Shown: positions 46,428 to 57,260 of the stretch, in pieces
Position numbering within the stretch: position 1 is the stretch's first letter
How the letters are laid out: every line of letters begins with the position of its first letter
Assembly (NCBI GenBank): GCA_032622095.1
Contig: CP136069.1
Location: forward strand, 167,270,394 to 167,334,393
Direction of reading: 5' to 3'
DNA from: Siphonodentalium dalli
Lineage: Eukaryota > Mollusca > Scaphopoda > Gadilida > Siphonodentaliidae
DNA: 64,000 bases
Program-made: the position numbers and the translations under genes
Notes under the pieces: generated by a model
What the model saw: the letters and a program-made list of their open reading frames with translations, nothing else
Databases searched by the model: none
What the model was told of the DNA's origin: nothing

Positions 46428-46795
46428 TTTAACATGGCATTTGCCATTAAACTCGATTTATGTCGATAAAACTATCATTTTTCAAAATTTTAAGCTGAGA
46501 CTTGGTGTTTGTGCGTGGGATAGTTATATATTGCTAAAATGACAGAGTACAGCACTTAATTATGTTTTAGATTGAAGAAATGAATTTTTTTCAATGATAA
46601 AATTTAACAATAACATGGCATTTGCCATTAAAATCGATTTATGTCGATAAAACTGTCATTTTTCAAAATTTTAAGCTGAGACTTGGTGTATGTGCGTGGG
46701 ATACAAAAATATATATTTCTAAAATGACAGAGTCCAGTGCGTAATTATGTTTTAGATGGAAGAAATTGAATTTGTTTTCGATAATAAATTTGCAG
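46428..46795 (+). repeat. Tandem duplication, ~181-bp period, two copies
   Basis: ACATGGCATTTGCCATTAAA at 46431 and 46614, then TATGTCGATAAAACT, AAGCTGAGACTTGGTGT and AAATGACAGAGT in both. ACCGGTCAA occurs on each side (46350s and 46801-46809). Confidence 0.85.
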
Positions 46796-47064
46796 CGTGG
46801 ACCGGTCAACCCGGTCATCGAGTGCGCTCAATTTGTAAACAAAGTTTTGTCAATAGTCGTTTTGGTCAAAATATCCCTTTTTAGACCGGGACAGCAGATC
46901 CGAATAGTAGCTAAGATGTATTTAAATAGAATTATCAAAAGAATTTGACCGATTCGGGTGCTATTTAAGAGAATCGAGTGGAGAAATCTTGGTGATAATT
47001 CCAGAAAATAAAGATGGCGGAGAATCACAATGAAACTACCCACAATTCACTTCACTACACCAGT

Positions 47065-47536
47065 GGGGTTCGCAATGGGTTACACATTATTTTCAGTCTA
47101 TCAAATTATTTATATTTTCAACAACAAGTGACTTTAAGTTTACAATTTCAGCCTATCCTGACTCTATCGATACGATTTATCATATTTCATAAACATATTA
47201 TACACCGGTGGCGTTAACTTTACAATTTCGGCATCTACGTGATTCTATCGGTACGATTGAGTAATGGTACAAAATAAAATGTCCAAGAATACATTAGGGG
47301 CTCCCAATGGGTTATATATTATTTTCAGTCTATCAAATTATTTATATTTTCAACAACATATTATTACACCGGTGACTTTAAGTTTACAATTTCAGCCTGT
47401 CCTGACTCTATCGATACGATTTATCATATTTTCATAAACATATTATACACCGGTGGCGTTAACTTTACAATTTCGGCATCTACGTGATTCTATCGGTACG
47501 ATTGAGTAAGGTACAAAAAATATCCAAGAATACATT
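47065..47536 (+). repeat. Tandem duplication, 232-bp period, two copies
   Basis: Copies start at 47065 and 47297 (GGGGTTCGCAATGGGTTACA, GGGGCTCCCAATGGGTTATA) and both end ...TCCAAGAATACATT. Each contains two internal half-units with ACTTTAAGTTTACAATTTC and TTAACTTTACAATTTCGG. High similarity suggests a recent duplication. Confidence 0.9.
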
Positions 47537-47599
47537 CGCCCTGTCCACCACACAATATCAAAATCACAAAAACTAGATACACCACATGTGGCGTAATAA

Positions 47600-47965
47600 T
47601 GGATAAGATAGTGCGGGTTAGAATTTTCTAAAGTGACGCTGTTGTTGTCAGGGGCACAAAAGGGGAGAAGGGTAGAATAAAATTGTCGCCGATTTCCGCC
47701 AAACTTATACATAATCATCTCCATGATATGAGGAATCTAATGGTGTTGTTTACAGACGTCAATAGTGGCGCCATTTGAGTCAGGAATGCACGGAAGGGGA
47801 GAGGTGCAAAAGAATTAATAAACCTGTTTAGCGCCGATTTCCACAAAGTTGATACACAGTCTTCTCCGTGAAACGAGGAATCTAATCGTGTGATTTCAAG
47901 ATGGCAAAAGTGGCGCTATTTGAGTCAGGGGTGCAGTGCAGGGAGAGGGGCACCAAAATCGCACT
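47600..47965 (+). repeat. Tandem repeat, ~145-bp period, 2.4 copies
   Basis: AGTGACGCTGTTGTTGTCAG, AGTGGCGCCATTTGAGTCAG and AGTGGCGCTATTTGAGTCAG occur at 47630, 47765 and 47909. Each of the first two is followed by GGGGAGA and GCCGATTTCC, then GAGGAATCTAAT. A single dispersed copy is at 14070-14215. Confidence 0.8.
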
Positions 47966-48012
47966 TCCGCAAAAAGCCAATTTGGCATTTTTGGCGGCCA
48001 TGTTTTTCGGTG

Positions 48013-48026
48013 GTTACCATGGCAAC
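48013..48026. promoter_or_regulatory. RFX-type X-box palindrome
   Basis: GTTACCATGGCAAC is a full two-half-site match to the RFX consensus (GTNRCC and RGYAAC separated by two bases). In animals RFX sites mark ciliary gene promoters. It is about 230 bp upstream of the unrecognised coding candidate at 48245. It also lies next to a tandem repeat, so it may be chance or repeat-borne. Confidence 0.4.
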
Positions 48027-48244
48027 CATGGGCTCTCCCTAGCTTGGCATGATATCCAAATCCACAATACATCACCTCAGGATGTTGTATACAAAGGTTG
48101 TTGCTTTTACCATAAAATGCACGATTCACCCTTCTTTTTACACGGAGCCGCCCTACTATATAGGACTTAGTCCGTATATATTCGTTTGTATACGGTGCTC
48201 TTTATCTTTCTGGTCATTATTTGCGGCGGTTGTTCGAAGTGTAG

Positions 48245-48661
48245 ATTTACCGGAACCGGCAAGAGTTACGGTTCCTAATTAGTGTCAAGGCCATTGCATC
48301 GAAATTGGATTCCCATAAATTTCGCGTGTTTACCGGTATGCTGCTAGAAACAGCGTGTAGGTTGTCATTTCGGGACGGAACTCGCCCCGAGATGAGGAGT
48401 TTTGTTGCTGAACTGAGCAACACTGTAAAACTGTCTGAGTTGAAAGCGATGTTAAAGGAGAAATATGCTATTGACTCCTGGGTGAAGGCCAGGGGGGGGG
48501 GGGGGGGTCAGTCTGTACCAAATGCACGTCGCTGTGCGAAGGATAGCCATAGGCGAAGATTACCCCAGTGGTCGGTTTCTTCTTGCCGACACGGAAACGG
48601 AATGGACCAACGTCCCGGGATTACTTTCGAACACTCCGACCACCCACAGCTTACACGGTGA
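48245..48661 (+). CDS. Unrecognised possible coding segment, first frame
   Basis: The frame opens after TAG at 48242 and reads through ...RQELRFLISVKAIASKLDSH..., ...LLETACRLSFRDG... and ...LKAMLKEKYAIDSW... before a poly(G) tract at 48492-48505. Composition up to the G run is amphipathic and protein-like, unlike nearby chance frames. Beyond the tract this frame looks like noise, while another frame (48522-48746) looks better, so the G run probably marks a frameshift. The T/C-rich stretch before GTGTAG at 48233-48244 could be a splice acceptor. I do not recognise the family. Confidence 0.3.
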   Translation: MYRNRQELRFLISVKAIASKLDSHKFRVFTGMLLETACRLSFRDGTRPEMRSFVAELSNTVKLSELKAMLKEKYAIDSWVKARGGGGGQSVPNARRCAKDSHRRRLPQWSVSSCRHGNGMDQRPGITFEHSDHPQLTR

Positions 48662-48746
48662 GTACTGTTTACTGTCGTACTCACGCAGTCACGGTACCAC
48701 TGGAGCTTGGAACGTCATCATCGACGGTCATGTATATGTACCCTGA
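48522..48746 (+). CDS. Unrecognised possible coding segment, second frame
   Basis: The frame reads MHVAVRRIAIGEDYPSGRFL, then ADTETEWTNVPGLLS and GTTGAWNVIIDGHVYVP before a stop at 48746. It probably continues the protein of 48245-48490 after a poly(G)-length shift. No domain recognised; it could be an exon of a host gene or a relic of a mobile element. Confidence 0.3.
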   Translation: MHVAVRRIAIGEDYPSGRFLLADTETEWTNVPGLLSNTPTTHSLHGEYCLLSYSRSHGTTGAWNVIIDGHVYVP

Positions 48747-48749
48747 GAC

Positions 48750-49042
48750 AGATTAGGGGTCGAATTAGGGGCTCGCGAGCGAAGCGAGCAGGGAATGATA
48801 CGACCCTATAAATAGATGCGGCGTATCCATCACCACTTACCGATACCTTAATGATAAAATTTGTTGACTTCCTGTAGAAAAGGTGATGGATACGCCATAC
48901 ATTTTAAGAATGTTCATCTCGAAATTATAAATGATCAAAACACTACCGATCAGACAATTTGCTGGTAATAACCAAGTCCTTGTTGTTCAGTGGTACCTAG
49001 TTATGAAACAGGCCAACTATTTTTTATAAATATGCGAAAAAA
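48750..49042. other. Spacer
   Basis: Contains GGCTCGCGAGCGAAGCGAGC at 48769 and an inverted pair GATGGATACGCC / GGCGTATCCATC at about 48821 and 48881. No gene seen. Confidence 0.4.
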
Positions 49043-49398
49043 GTACCCACCCACCACCCCATCCCGCCACCCATAGTATCTTATGCGCCGCAGGCGCTCA
49101 TATAGAGGTTAGTACCCACCCACCACCCCATCCCGCCACCCATAGTATCTTATGCGCCGCAGGCGCTCGTATATAGGTTAGTACCCACCCACCACCCCAT
49201 CCCGCCACCCATAGTATCTTATGCGCCGCAGGCGCTCGTATAGAGGTTACTAAGTTCGTATAGAGGTTACTAACCTCTATACGAGCGCTTGCGGCGCATA
49301 ATATACTATGGGTGGCGGGATGGGGTGGTGGGTGGGTACTAACCTCTATACGAGCGTATAAGATACTATGGGTGGCGGGATGGGGTGGTGGGTGGGTA
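49043..49398. repeat. 69-bp array: three forward units plus two inverted units
   Basis: Forward units start GTACCCACCCACCACCCCAT at 49043, 49112 and 49181 (69-bp period), each with TTATGCGCCGCAGGCGCTC. A junction at 49250-49270 (TAGAGGTTAC repeated) leads into two inverted units at 49271-49339 and 49340-49398; the second lacks the GCGCCTGCGGCGC part. The whole can fold into a large hairpin. Confidence 0.92.
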
Positions 49399-49582
49399 AT
49401 GAGTATTAAAATATAAATAAATTATAAATAATACAAAAGCACAGTGTATTTAAAAATCTTTAAAACCAAGGATAACACCATAAAGCTAAAGGCTTGTTTC
49501 CATGGTGATCATGGTTCCATTGTATTGAATATAAGATCTATAATATCATGTAAACTGAACGTGAAATCGGTATTTGTTTCTT

Positions 49583-49675
49583 AAACTGGATTCCGGATTC
49601 CAGGGTCAATTTGAAGCTGGATTCCGGATTCCAGCGTCATTTTAAAACTGGATTCCGGACTCTAGGGGGGAGGGG
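49583..49675 (+). repeat. Short tandem repeat CTGGATTCCGGATTCCAG, three copies
   Basis: Copies start at about 49586, 49617 and 49649, period 31-32 bp; the core is itself a near-palindrome. Confidence 0.8.
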
Positions 49676-50049
49676 CCCTCATATATACCTCTTAGGTAGT
49701 TGATGAACTTGACTACCCAAAGGATTGAGTTACCCATCAAAAGTGTTAAAATACCCCTATGGTGGTGACTTTCTATCCCCTTAAGCAGGAAGATATGCTA
49801 CCCCAGATTTACCCTCCCCGGGAGATGGCTCATATATGCGGTCCTTGTGTGGTACCAAATACACCCCAAAAGGGTAATAAATACCCTTTTGTATTTAGTG
49901 TGTAGAATGCAGCTGGGTCAAAGAGCACTTAGTTACAATTACAAACAAAGTTTTAAAATTTACAGCATGTACATGTATCTCACTCTATATAGTGTCCTAT
50001 AATGTTCCATAATATTAAAGCTACTTGGCGGTTTGGTTTCCAAAATAAA

Positions 50050-51050
50050 CTTAATAATATTCGCTTTTGAAGTTCTCACGGTATCAAAATAGGTCGATAA
50101 ATACTTGAACTACCTTTGTACGAAAATTATATGTCTCAGAAAGACTCATTGAAGTCATAAAAATACAACTTTGAAGCAGAAAAGATTGTTCCGTGTTAGT
50201 CTATTCATTGTAATGGTAAAAACAAAGAGCGTTTGTTTTACTTCTGTGCGAAAACGTGAAAGAAATTGGAAAATGGCTGTGACCATGACAAGTATTTTTC
50301 AGAGCCAATGCAGCCGGTATATAACACAATCGTGTATTTGTCAACTTTTCGTATACCTCCAATGAGCCATGTCCTATCAATGACATTGTGTTTTAAGTTA
50401 AGTCAACGTGAGATACAGCCGAAAGTCTTATATATCTGATTGAAAATAATTAGCATCGCATTTTCTGAGGAATAGATATTGAAAATCGTGATGATAATTT
50501 CTTCATGTAAATTGAACAATCATGACTGTGACAAAACGCCTGTCTCTTCGAGAGAACACTTACAACAACAACAACAACAACAAAATCAATATTAACAACA
50601 GCAGCAAAAACAACAAGAAAACAAATTGTACTGAACACGTCGGCAGACGTATATTTGCATCACTGTGCCTGAACGCACAAGAGAAACGCATAATGTTACA
50701 ACTAATTTTCTTAAAAGTATCCTGAAATAACATTGCTATCAAAAATGATACAATGTTCTAATAATAGTCACAATTCCTGTTCCAGCTTGTAAGGAAAAAT
50801 AAGACAAAACAGCTATTTCCCAGTGACATAAGCTAAATGTATTATCCCTCTGGCTAAAACGTCTTATTTTATATCTCTCAATCAATACAGAAAGTTTAGG
50901 GATGATTTCTGTCAAATTTACGTGCAGATGAATAGAAATCACGTAGGAAACAATTTACAATATGGCCTGTGCTGAGTATCTGTTTGCATGGCGTAACTTT
51001 GTGAAAAAGAGATGTTATGAATATGACAAACTAACTGTAGTAAGGTAATA
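50050..51050 (+). repeat. Dispersed repeat family R50, copy 2
   Basis: The 5' part (ATATTCGCTTTTGAAGTTCT, GGTCGATAAATACTTGAACT) matches 53250-53340 and 56765-56850. The 3' part matches 9080-10345. An AAC-rich stretch at 50562-50620 corresponds to AACAACAACA at 9884. The copy unites the two halves of the family and is probably its most complete member here. Confidence 0.65.
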
Positions 51051-52540
51051 TATGAACCGTACAATTATTGTTTGAGCATGATTTTGGTGTTACATGCGGG
51101 TTACTTTTTGTGAATAAAAAGTACTCCGCGCATATATAGAGAACCTTGACGTGATAGAAACACATTTCCGACCATCCGTTGGAAAGTATGGTTGTCTGGA
51201 TTTGTGTCGTTTACAATTTAATAAAATAAATTGATCTTGCATGCAGAATATACAGGTAAAGCATTCTGGAATAGTAAGAACTCTGGTTATGGATGGTAAA
51301 TAGCACAAACTATTCGTTAAATGTTGGTTGGGTCCTTTCACCCGCGATAAAAAATATACTGCAAATTCGATAGGAACTTTCCGAGCCTCGCAAATGATTT
51401 ATACGTTAGATCTCAACCACTCATGTTATAACTCACCATATCCATAAATGAATCCCCGGAAAACTGCAAAAAGTTTAAAGTACATATGGTTATGATATTC
51501 ATTCGCTGTACAAAACGAAAAACCTTGGCGCCAATTAAACACTACTGTGATCCCGATTGTCCTAAAGAGTCTGGGTAGTGCAGCTTGTATAGTTGAAAAG
51601 CGCAGTTGTTCACATACATTATGTTTATGTCCCGCAGCCTATAGGCGCATGTCAAACGGAGATACCGTGTCATGATCCAATCGATGAAGCATTCTACGGT
51701 CTACAAAGTAAAATCAGCCCAAATGTTACACGAAATTCTTCATCCATGTGGCTTGCATTGCATGGGATATTATTGGGATTTTTCGAGTTTCATGTAACTT
51801 CATGTCTCGATATGTAACCTGTGTCACCAGTCCTGTATGGTTTCTATTTCTTAATTTCAGCAATCGATACACCATTACGTTCTCGCTCCATTAAAAAAGA
51901 AGTCCGTGTGACAGGCTAATTACCTTACGCCATGTTAAAAATAGCTTTACCAGGCTTCAGTTTAATAATGATATCAGCCCAGTCTGTCGGCGGTATATCA
52001 AAGGTTGTATCGCCGCGGTCTGCCGTGTGGCATGTTGGTCAGTTACGTAATGATGTGACACATCGAAACATAAGCTGATACTGTTATCGCATTTTTTTAT
52101 TTCATTAAACTTCAGCTTTTGACAAAAACGAAATGTACCAAGTGTATAATTGGAATCCGCGGTTGTGGTTTCAGACTTCAATGGCTCGAATCCGTTGATA
52201 AATACGGAAATTACCCATGTGCCTGTATAAATAAAAATATAATCTACACCCGAAATTAGAAAGAACTGAATTAATTCAATTAGCGATAAAAACATGTTCA
52301 TGCGCACGATCATTTGCGCATGCATTGTTTATAGAAAATGCATGGTTTTGGGTTCCGTTTGCATTGAATGAACTAAAGTGTTAAATTGTCGTTTTGGAAA
52401 CTAATTAAATTACTTTGCTGATTGTCTAAAAAATATAATTCGTTTGTTAACTCTGTTTTGCTGCGTCATAATTGTTTTTATCGTTTTATTGGCTTCATTT
52501 TGTTGCTGATGTGGGGTATGATATAAAACTATACATTGAC
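51051..52540. other. Unannotated region
   Basis: Frames at 51593-51817 and 51957-52325 (minus) show no recognisable domain. Nothing called. Confidence 0.4.
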
Positions 52541-53215
52541 TTAAAATCGATGTCGCGAAATGATTGATTTTCGGACTCCTTTATGAATTGAACAAGGGCG
52601 CCGATTGTTTTAGTTTCGTTTATACTGGTATTTCCTAAAGACACATATGTGTCGTATGATATGATTATTACCACGGAACGGTTACTATTGACATTATAGC
52701 TAGAAATTACTTACTGAGGTCCAGAATTCTAGATACCCGAGTTGCGAGCATGATTGTGTATATATGAGAAGTGCGTATATAATTTTAGCGTCAGTACTTA
52801 AAAATGATCTATTTTCGGGCTCGTTTTTCCAATAAATAAATTGAACAAGGGCGCCGAATGTTTGAATAAATGAATACCAAGCCACAGTGTATGTGGAATT
52901 GTTAACAAGCAAAACATGTATACATGATACATAACAGACGTGAGAAAGAGTCGGTGCATGTGAGTACACATATATACAAGATAAATTAAGGTGTATACAT
53001 TCAAATATAGATTTGGCAGTAATTGGCACCAAACAGAAATGCTAGTTATACTATACTGTATAACCGCGATGGTTCATTTTCGTTTAGATTGATATTTCCA
53101 AAATATATCACATGATATGAGTATTACCACGTGGTTAGTATTGAAATTATAACTTGAGGTTACTAATGCCAGAACTTGAAATTTATCGATCTTCCGGCTC
53201 GATTTTCGGGGGAAA
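52540..53215 (+). repeat. Degenerate tandem repeat, ~240-370-bp spacing
   Basis: TTTTCGGACTC..., TTTTCGGGCTCGTTTTTCCA and TTCCGGCTCGATTTTCGGGG are followed by GAACAAGGGCGCCGA in the first two copies (52589, 52844). TATTTCC-AAA-ATAT and ATGATATGA-TATTACCACG blocks recur at 52630-52672 and 53092-53133. Confidence 0.5.
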
Positions 53216-53249
53216 AAAATCATTAAACACGAGTATCACGATACACCCA

Positions 53250-53770
53250 ATAATATTCGCTTTTGAATTTTTCCCGGTATTGATATATGTCGATAAATAG
53301 TTGAACTACATTTCTAAGGGCATTATGTCACATGAAGACGAATTAAAGTAATAAAATATACAACCATAAACACGCTGTTTGTGTTCCAAGCAAACAACAC
53401 CCATGTGCACGGCAATCCACGGGATTCCGTGTTAATCTATTCCTGATATGGTTTCAATAAAGAGCGTTCAATTTATTTAAATTAGGTGCAAAAATTGAAA
53501 CAGTTGGACAATGTCTGTGACCATGCAAGACAAGTATTATTCAAGTATATATCAATATTTCGCGTATTTGTGAACCTATATCTTATAAATCCTTCCAATT
53601 TACTTAGAAAAAACGGAAGCTTGAACGAGCCATTTCCGTTTAAATATATACATATTTTACTAGGACTAGAAAAACCTAACTATACTACATGTACTACTTT
53701 CAAGTTCGTAATATACCGATTAGGCTTTTTCTCAACCATCTACTTAATAATACGAAGCTAAGCTGAGAAT
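53250..53770 (+). repeat. Dispersed repeat family R50, copy 3
   Basis: AATATTCGCTTTTGAATTTT, ATATGTCGATAAATAGTTGA, AATAAAGAGCGTTCAATT, GACAAGTATTATT and a GAAGCTTGAACGAGCCAT block follow the order of the other copies. Confidence 0.55.
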
Positions 53771-54234
53771 AAAAAAAAAAGGACCGCTGCTTTTATGTGT
53801 TGTATGTTAACGGAGAGGGGGCCGGCATTGGGTATATATAGTGACCGATCGGGGACAAGATTTCTGATGGAACATGTTTCCCCAGAGATGCGTTGGGTAT
53901 ATGTTCATATAAATTAATGGTGGGTGAGATACAATCGTTGAACTCAATTAAATGTGTTTTTCAGTAATGCTATGAATCGTTTGGCTTTAAGCCATTCAAA
54001 CTCAAATCACAGTTGGTCCAGCTCTTGTGAAGTCAAATCAATTAATGACTCAAGAAATCCCCGCGAAATCCAGCCACAGTGAAACTTTTAATTACTACTC
54101 ACACGAATAAGACCAATGAAACTACGGCTGAGCATTATTCATCCTGGAGTAATGGTGTGATAATTGATCATGATATGATATTGGATTGTAATGATTACGG
54201 AAAGGATATCGACCTATTGCTAGAAAAATTAGCT
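53771..54234. other. Unannotated spacer
   Basis: No feature recognised. Confidence 0.4.
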
Positions 54235-54630
54235 GTTGCCGAGCTCTAGCCCTCCCTATGGTTCCTGTCGAGATGGTTGGTGATGCCTGGTTCGAAGCGC
54301 TGGACGATTACCCTGCGACAAGCAACACCGGTCTCGAAGAAAACGTCACCAAGTACGACAAATCATGTGGAAGGATGGCACCGAAAACTGCAGTTGGTGT
54401 TGTCTTGCTCACACCCGAACATCTTCAGGTTGATAGATTTCCTGAAGAAAGAGCAAGCTTACCAGGAAGCAACCGTCATCCAATTGAGAGCGGGTGGAAG
54501 GATTGGCCCACGCAAGATGCGATATAGCACAGTTGACAATTCCATCAGACATTTCAAGAGAGTTTTCGGCGCAGGCGAAATAGATATTCTCGAATACATG
54601 GATTCAGTATCAAACAGTATCAAACATTAA
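54235..54630 (+). pseudogene. MULE transposase C-terminal relic
   Basis: One frame (from about 54235) reads RALALPMVPVEMVGDAWFEA, as in the region before the Asn-rich motif of MULE transposases. After a frame change near 54345 the next reads TTNHVEGWHRKLQ, SHPNIFRLIDFLKKEQA and ends with YMDSVSNSIKH before a stop at 54630. (N-x-VEGWH-x-x-L followed by HP(N)-(I/L)-x-x-L(I/L)-x-x-L-x-x-EQ is diagnostic of animal MULE transposases.) The catalytic DDE core upstream is missing, and the two frames indicate a deletion or frameshift. Probable 3' fragment of a dead element. Confidence 0.75.
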
Positions 54631-54736
54631 TGTGCTATAATTCATGTTATGTTATATTGATAGTATTTGTTATATATATATATCTTGAGTATTTAATAAA
54701 TTTGTTGAAATATATCACATGTGCATTTCTTCGTTC

Positions 54737-54850
54737 ATAATGCAACTTCCGGTGTCCGTTCAGTGGCGGGGTTAATATGTGTGGATAGGGCGAATATCGG
54801 CCTTTCGTTAGACACCAAAATGAGCCCTCCACGCGCTGTATTCCTCGAGT
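54737..54850 (-). repeat. Fragment of the 20-kb/29-kb inverted-arm element
   Basis: ATGCAACTTCCGGTGTCCGT through to GCGCTGTATTCCTCGAG matches 29896-30006 in the same orientation as the right arm with very few changes. It stops abruptly at CTCGAG, where the sequence changes. Confidence 0.8.
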
Positions 54851-56312
54851 TTTGAATTTTCCAAAAACCCCAATTATCCTCATCGTCCGGCCGCTCATCG
54901 CCGTCGAAATTAGCCATCGCCACCAATTCCCAGTAACAATTATGATAAAAACTATAGTCGGCAGCTCTGTGATGTTGATGATTATCACACCTGCCCCAAC
55001 ACCTACCCGAAACAATAGCCGCCGGGTGAACAGGACGACCCCATTGTAATATGCCCTACGACAGAAGTATATGTATGTCATTTACATATTTTGAAAACAT
55101 TATTCTAGTCGATTGGTGGCAAGATGGCGGGGAATTATACAGTATGTTAATTAGTCCGGGAATTATTTTCCGGGAACAGTACCTTTTTGTCGATTACATC
55201 GATCATCTTGTGTCAATTTTAAATATTTCGATGCGTCGTTATACTTATAATTAATTACCTACGTTTTCCTATAGTATTCAATAGATTCGAAGAAAGCGAA
55301 TTTCATATTCATAAAAGTATTGTTAATAAAAGTCATGCTCCGTATATTTTTGACATGTTGAAATTTTTGAAAAAATAAGTTGTTGCATATATACCAACTC
55401 TGTGCATTTTTTGTGTCATCACCCAGCCTTCCCACACCAACATACACATTTTGTAGTTTGTTATTGTCGGCGCTGTAAATGTTTATCTATTTAAGTAAAA
55501 CATTATGTTGTACATTCTTGCCCAGATAATCCCGGCCGATAGATACATTCAACTAAATCCCTTAGTTATTCGAAACTTTCGAGAACTAGCCCCCTCCCCC
55601 AATCATGGATTATAGTCCAAAATGTGATAATTCAAGCCTGTACAGGCAAAAATTGTGACAGTTAGGAACTTGTTCATCCGTTGGCCTGAGAAACATATAC
55701 TGTTCTGTGCATTCTGGGTTAAAAATGGGGGGGGGGGGGTGACTATTTTTTCTTTCAACGCTGTACCTGAATTAATTTTTTTGGCTCTGTAATGGATATA
55801 TGCATGGAAATCCCAATTGAATGTTATCACATGAGCTCGCCCTCAAATTATCCGAGCAATCTCAACAAACTGGTATTGTCTGTCTTAATTTTCCAATGCC
55901 TGTTATCCAAGGCATGAGAGCACCATATCGGATTGTTAAATTTGAGCTAAGGCCATGCATAGTCGAGAAACAAATATCCTTATCCTTACGACTCGGCGTT
56001 GTCCGATTAGGCTAAATCACTTAACATGGAATTCACCATGTAGGAGTAAAATAGTTGATTGCCATGTGTATTAATATAGCACTTCCAAAATGTGGAGCCA
56101 GATAGCCGTTCGGGTTTTGCTGGACGAGATCAAATTGGGAATCAGTGTGTGGTGGTGGTGAGCAGTTGAAAATTGTCAGAATTGGGTGGACGGATGCATG
56201 GGTTTCCTGGCCATTTGGTAACGTTAACGCAGGGGCTACGACCGGCTATAGCGTCCGTTCTGACTATTGCATATCTCCCCGAGGGGGGGGGGGGGGGGGG
56301 TCCACCCTGTAG
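54851..56312. other. Unannotated region with repeat scraps
   Basis: At 55430-55490 CCTTCCCACACCAACATACA and GTCGGCGCTGTAAATGTTTA match 56510-56580. G10-type run at 55726. No gene. Confidence 0.4.
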
Positions 56313-56600
56313 TTGTATCTGGTGCTAACAAACATATTATAGATAGGTCGACAAACGCGTCAAATAGTTGATATACCGACATTAATATATACCATCAAAA
56401 GCCTTATTCAAGTTACAGCCATAGACTGATATCGGGTCCCGTTTTTTCTCCAGCATGAAGCAATAAAGGGCACTTATTACTAGTTTACTCCTGTTATCAT
56501 ATCACCCCGCCTTCCCGCCCCATGCAACATACATATTCACACCGGTAGTGTGTTATTGCCGGCGCTGTAAATGTTTATTGTGCCTGATATATGGTAGTAT
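56285..56600 (+). repeat. Diverged dispersed repeat, copy a (partner at 58289-58475)
   Basis: GGTGCTAACAAAC, GATAGGTCGACAAACGCGTC, ATACCGACATTAAT and CTCCTGTTA blocks at 56313-56500 recur in order at 58289-58470. A G-run of about 16 lies at 56284-56300. The tail shares the GGCGCTGTAAATGTTTA block with 55470. Confidence 0.6.
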
Positions 56601-56764
56601 ATATAATGCTTCTTGCGTACTTCCGGCGACCCGTGTTATTATGTAATAGCTACTTACTCAGTGCCGGTTAACGTTTATTTAATTTTGATCGAATTGTTTG
56701 TAAAATTAACATATAACTTAATGTTCAGAAAAAATCATATCATTTTCATGGCGGTTTGCGCTCC

Positions 56765-57260
56765 AAAATACACCCAATAATGTTCGCTTTTGAATATTTA
56801 GCGGTGTCGAAATATGTCGATAAATACTTGAACTACCTTTCTGTGGGCATAAAAAGTCTCAGAAATACGAAAGTAAGTCATAAAAAAATACAACTTTGAA
56901 CACGATGTATGTGTCCGAAACAAACAACAGCGTTCCGTGTTAAGTCTATCCCTGGTATGGTAGCAATAAAGAGCGTTTGTTTAAATTCTGGGCGGAAAAA
57001 ATTAAGCAACTGGAAAAATCCTGTGACCATGACAAGTAATTTTGATGGCATATGAAGCCAGTATATGATTATTTCGACATACCTTATACCACCTTCCAAA
57101 TTACAGAGACACATTTTGGAAGCTCGAATAAGCCATGTCCGTGTTCAGGTGTGCATATTTTATAAAAACTAGAACGTAAATATATTACTAATTTGAAGTA
57201 CATAATATATGCCGATGAGGAGTTTTCACAATCTTTCTACGATGGACTTCTGGTCCTCGA
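56765..57260 (+). repeat. Dispersed repeat family R50, copy 4
   Basis: AATGTTCGCTTTTGAATATT, ATATGTCGATAAATACTTGA, AATAAAGAGCGTTTGTTTAA, CCATGACAAGTAATTTT and TGGAAGCTCGAATAAGCCAT follow the family order. Confidence 0.6.

Noticed and set aside
50522-50742. Asn-rich frame NNNNNKININNSSKNNKK
   Set aside because: Translation of an AAC microsatellite-like tract inside dispersed repeat copy 2.
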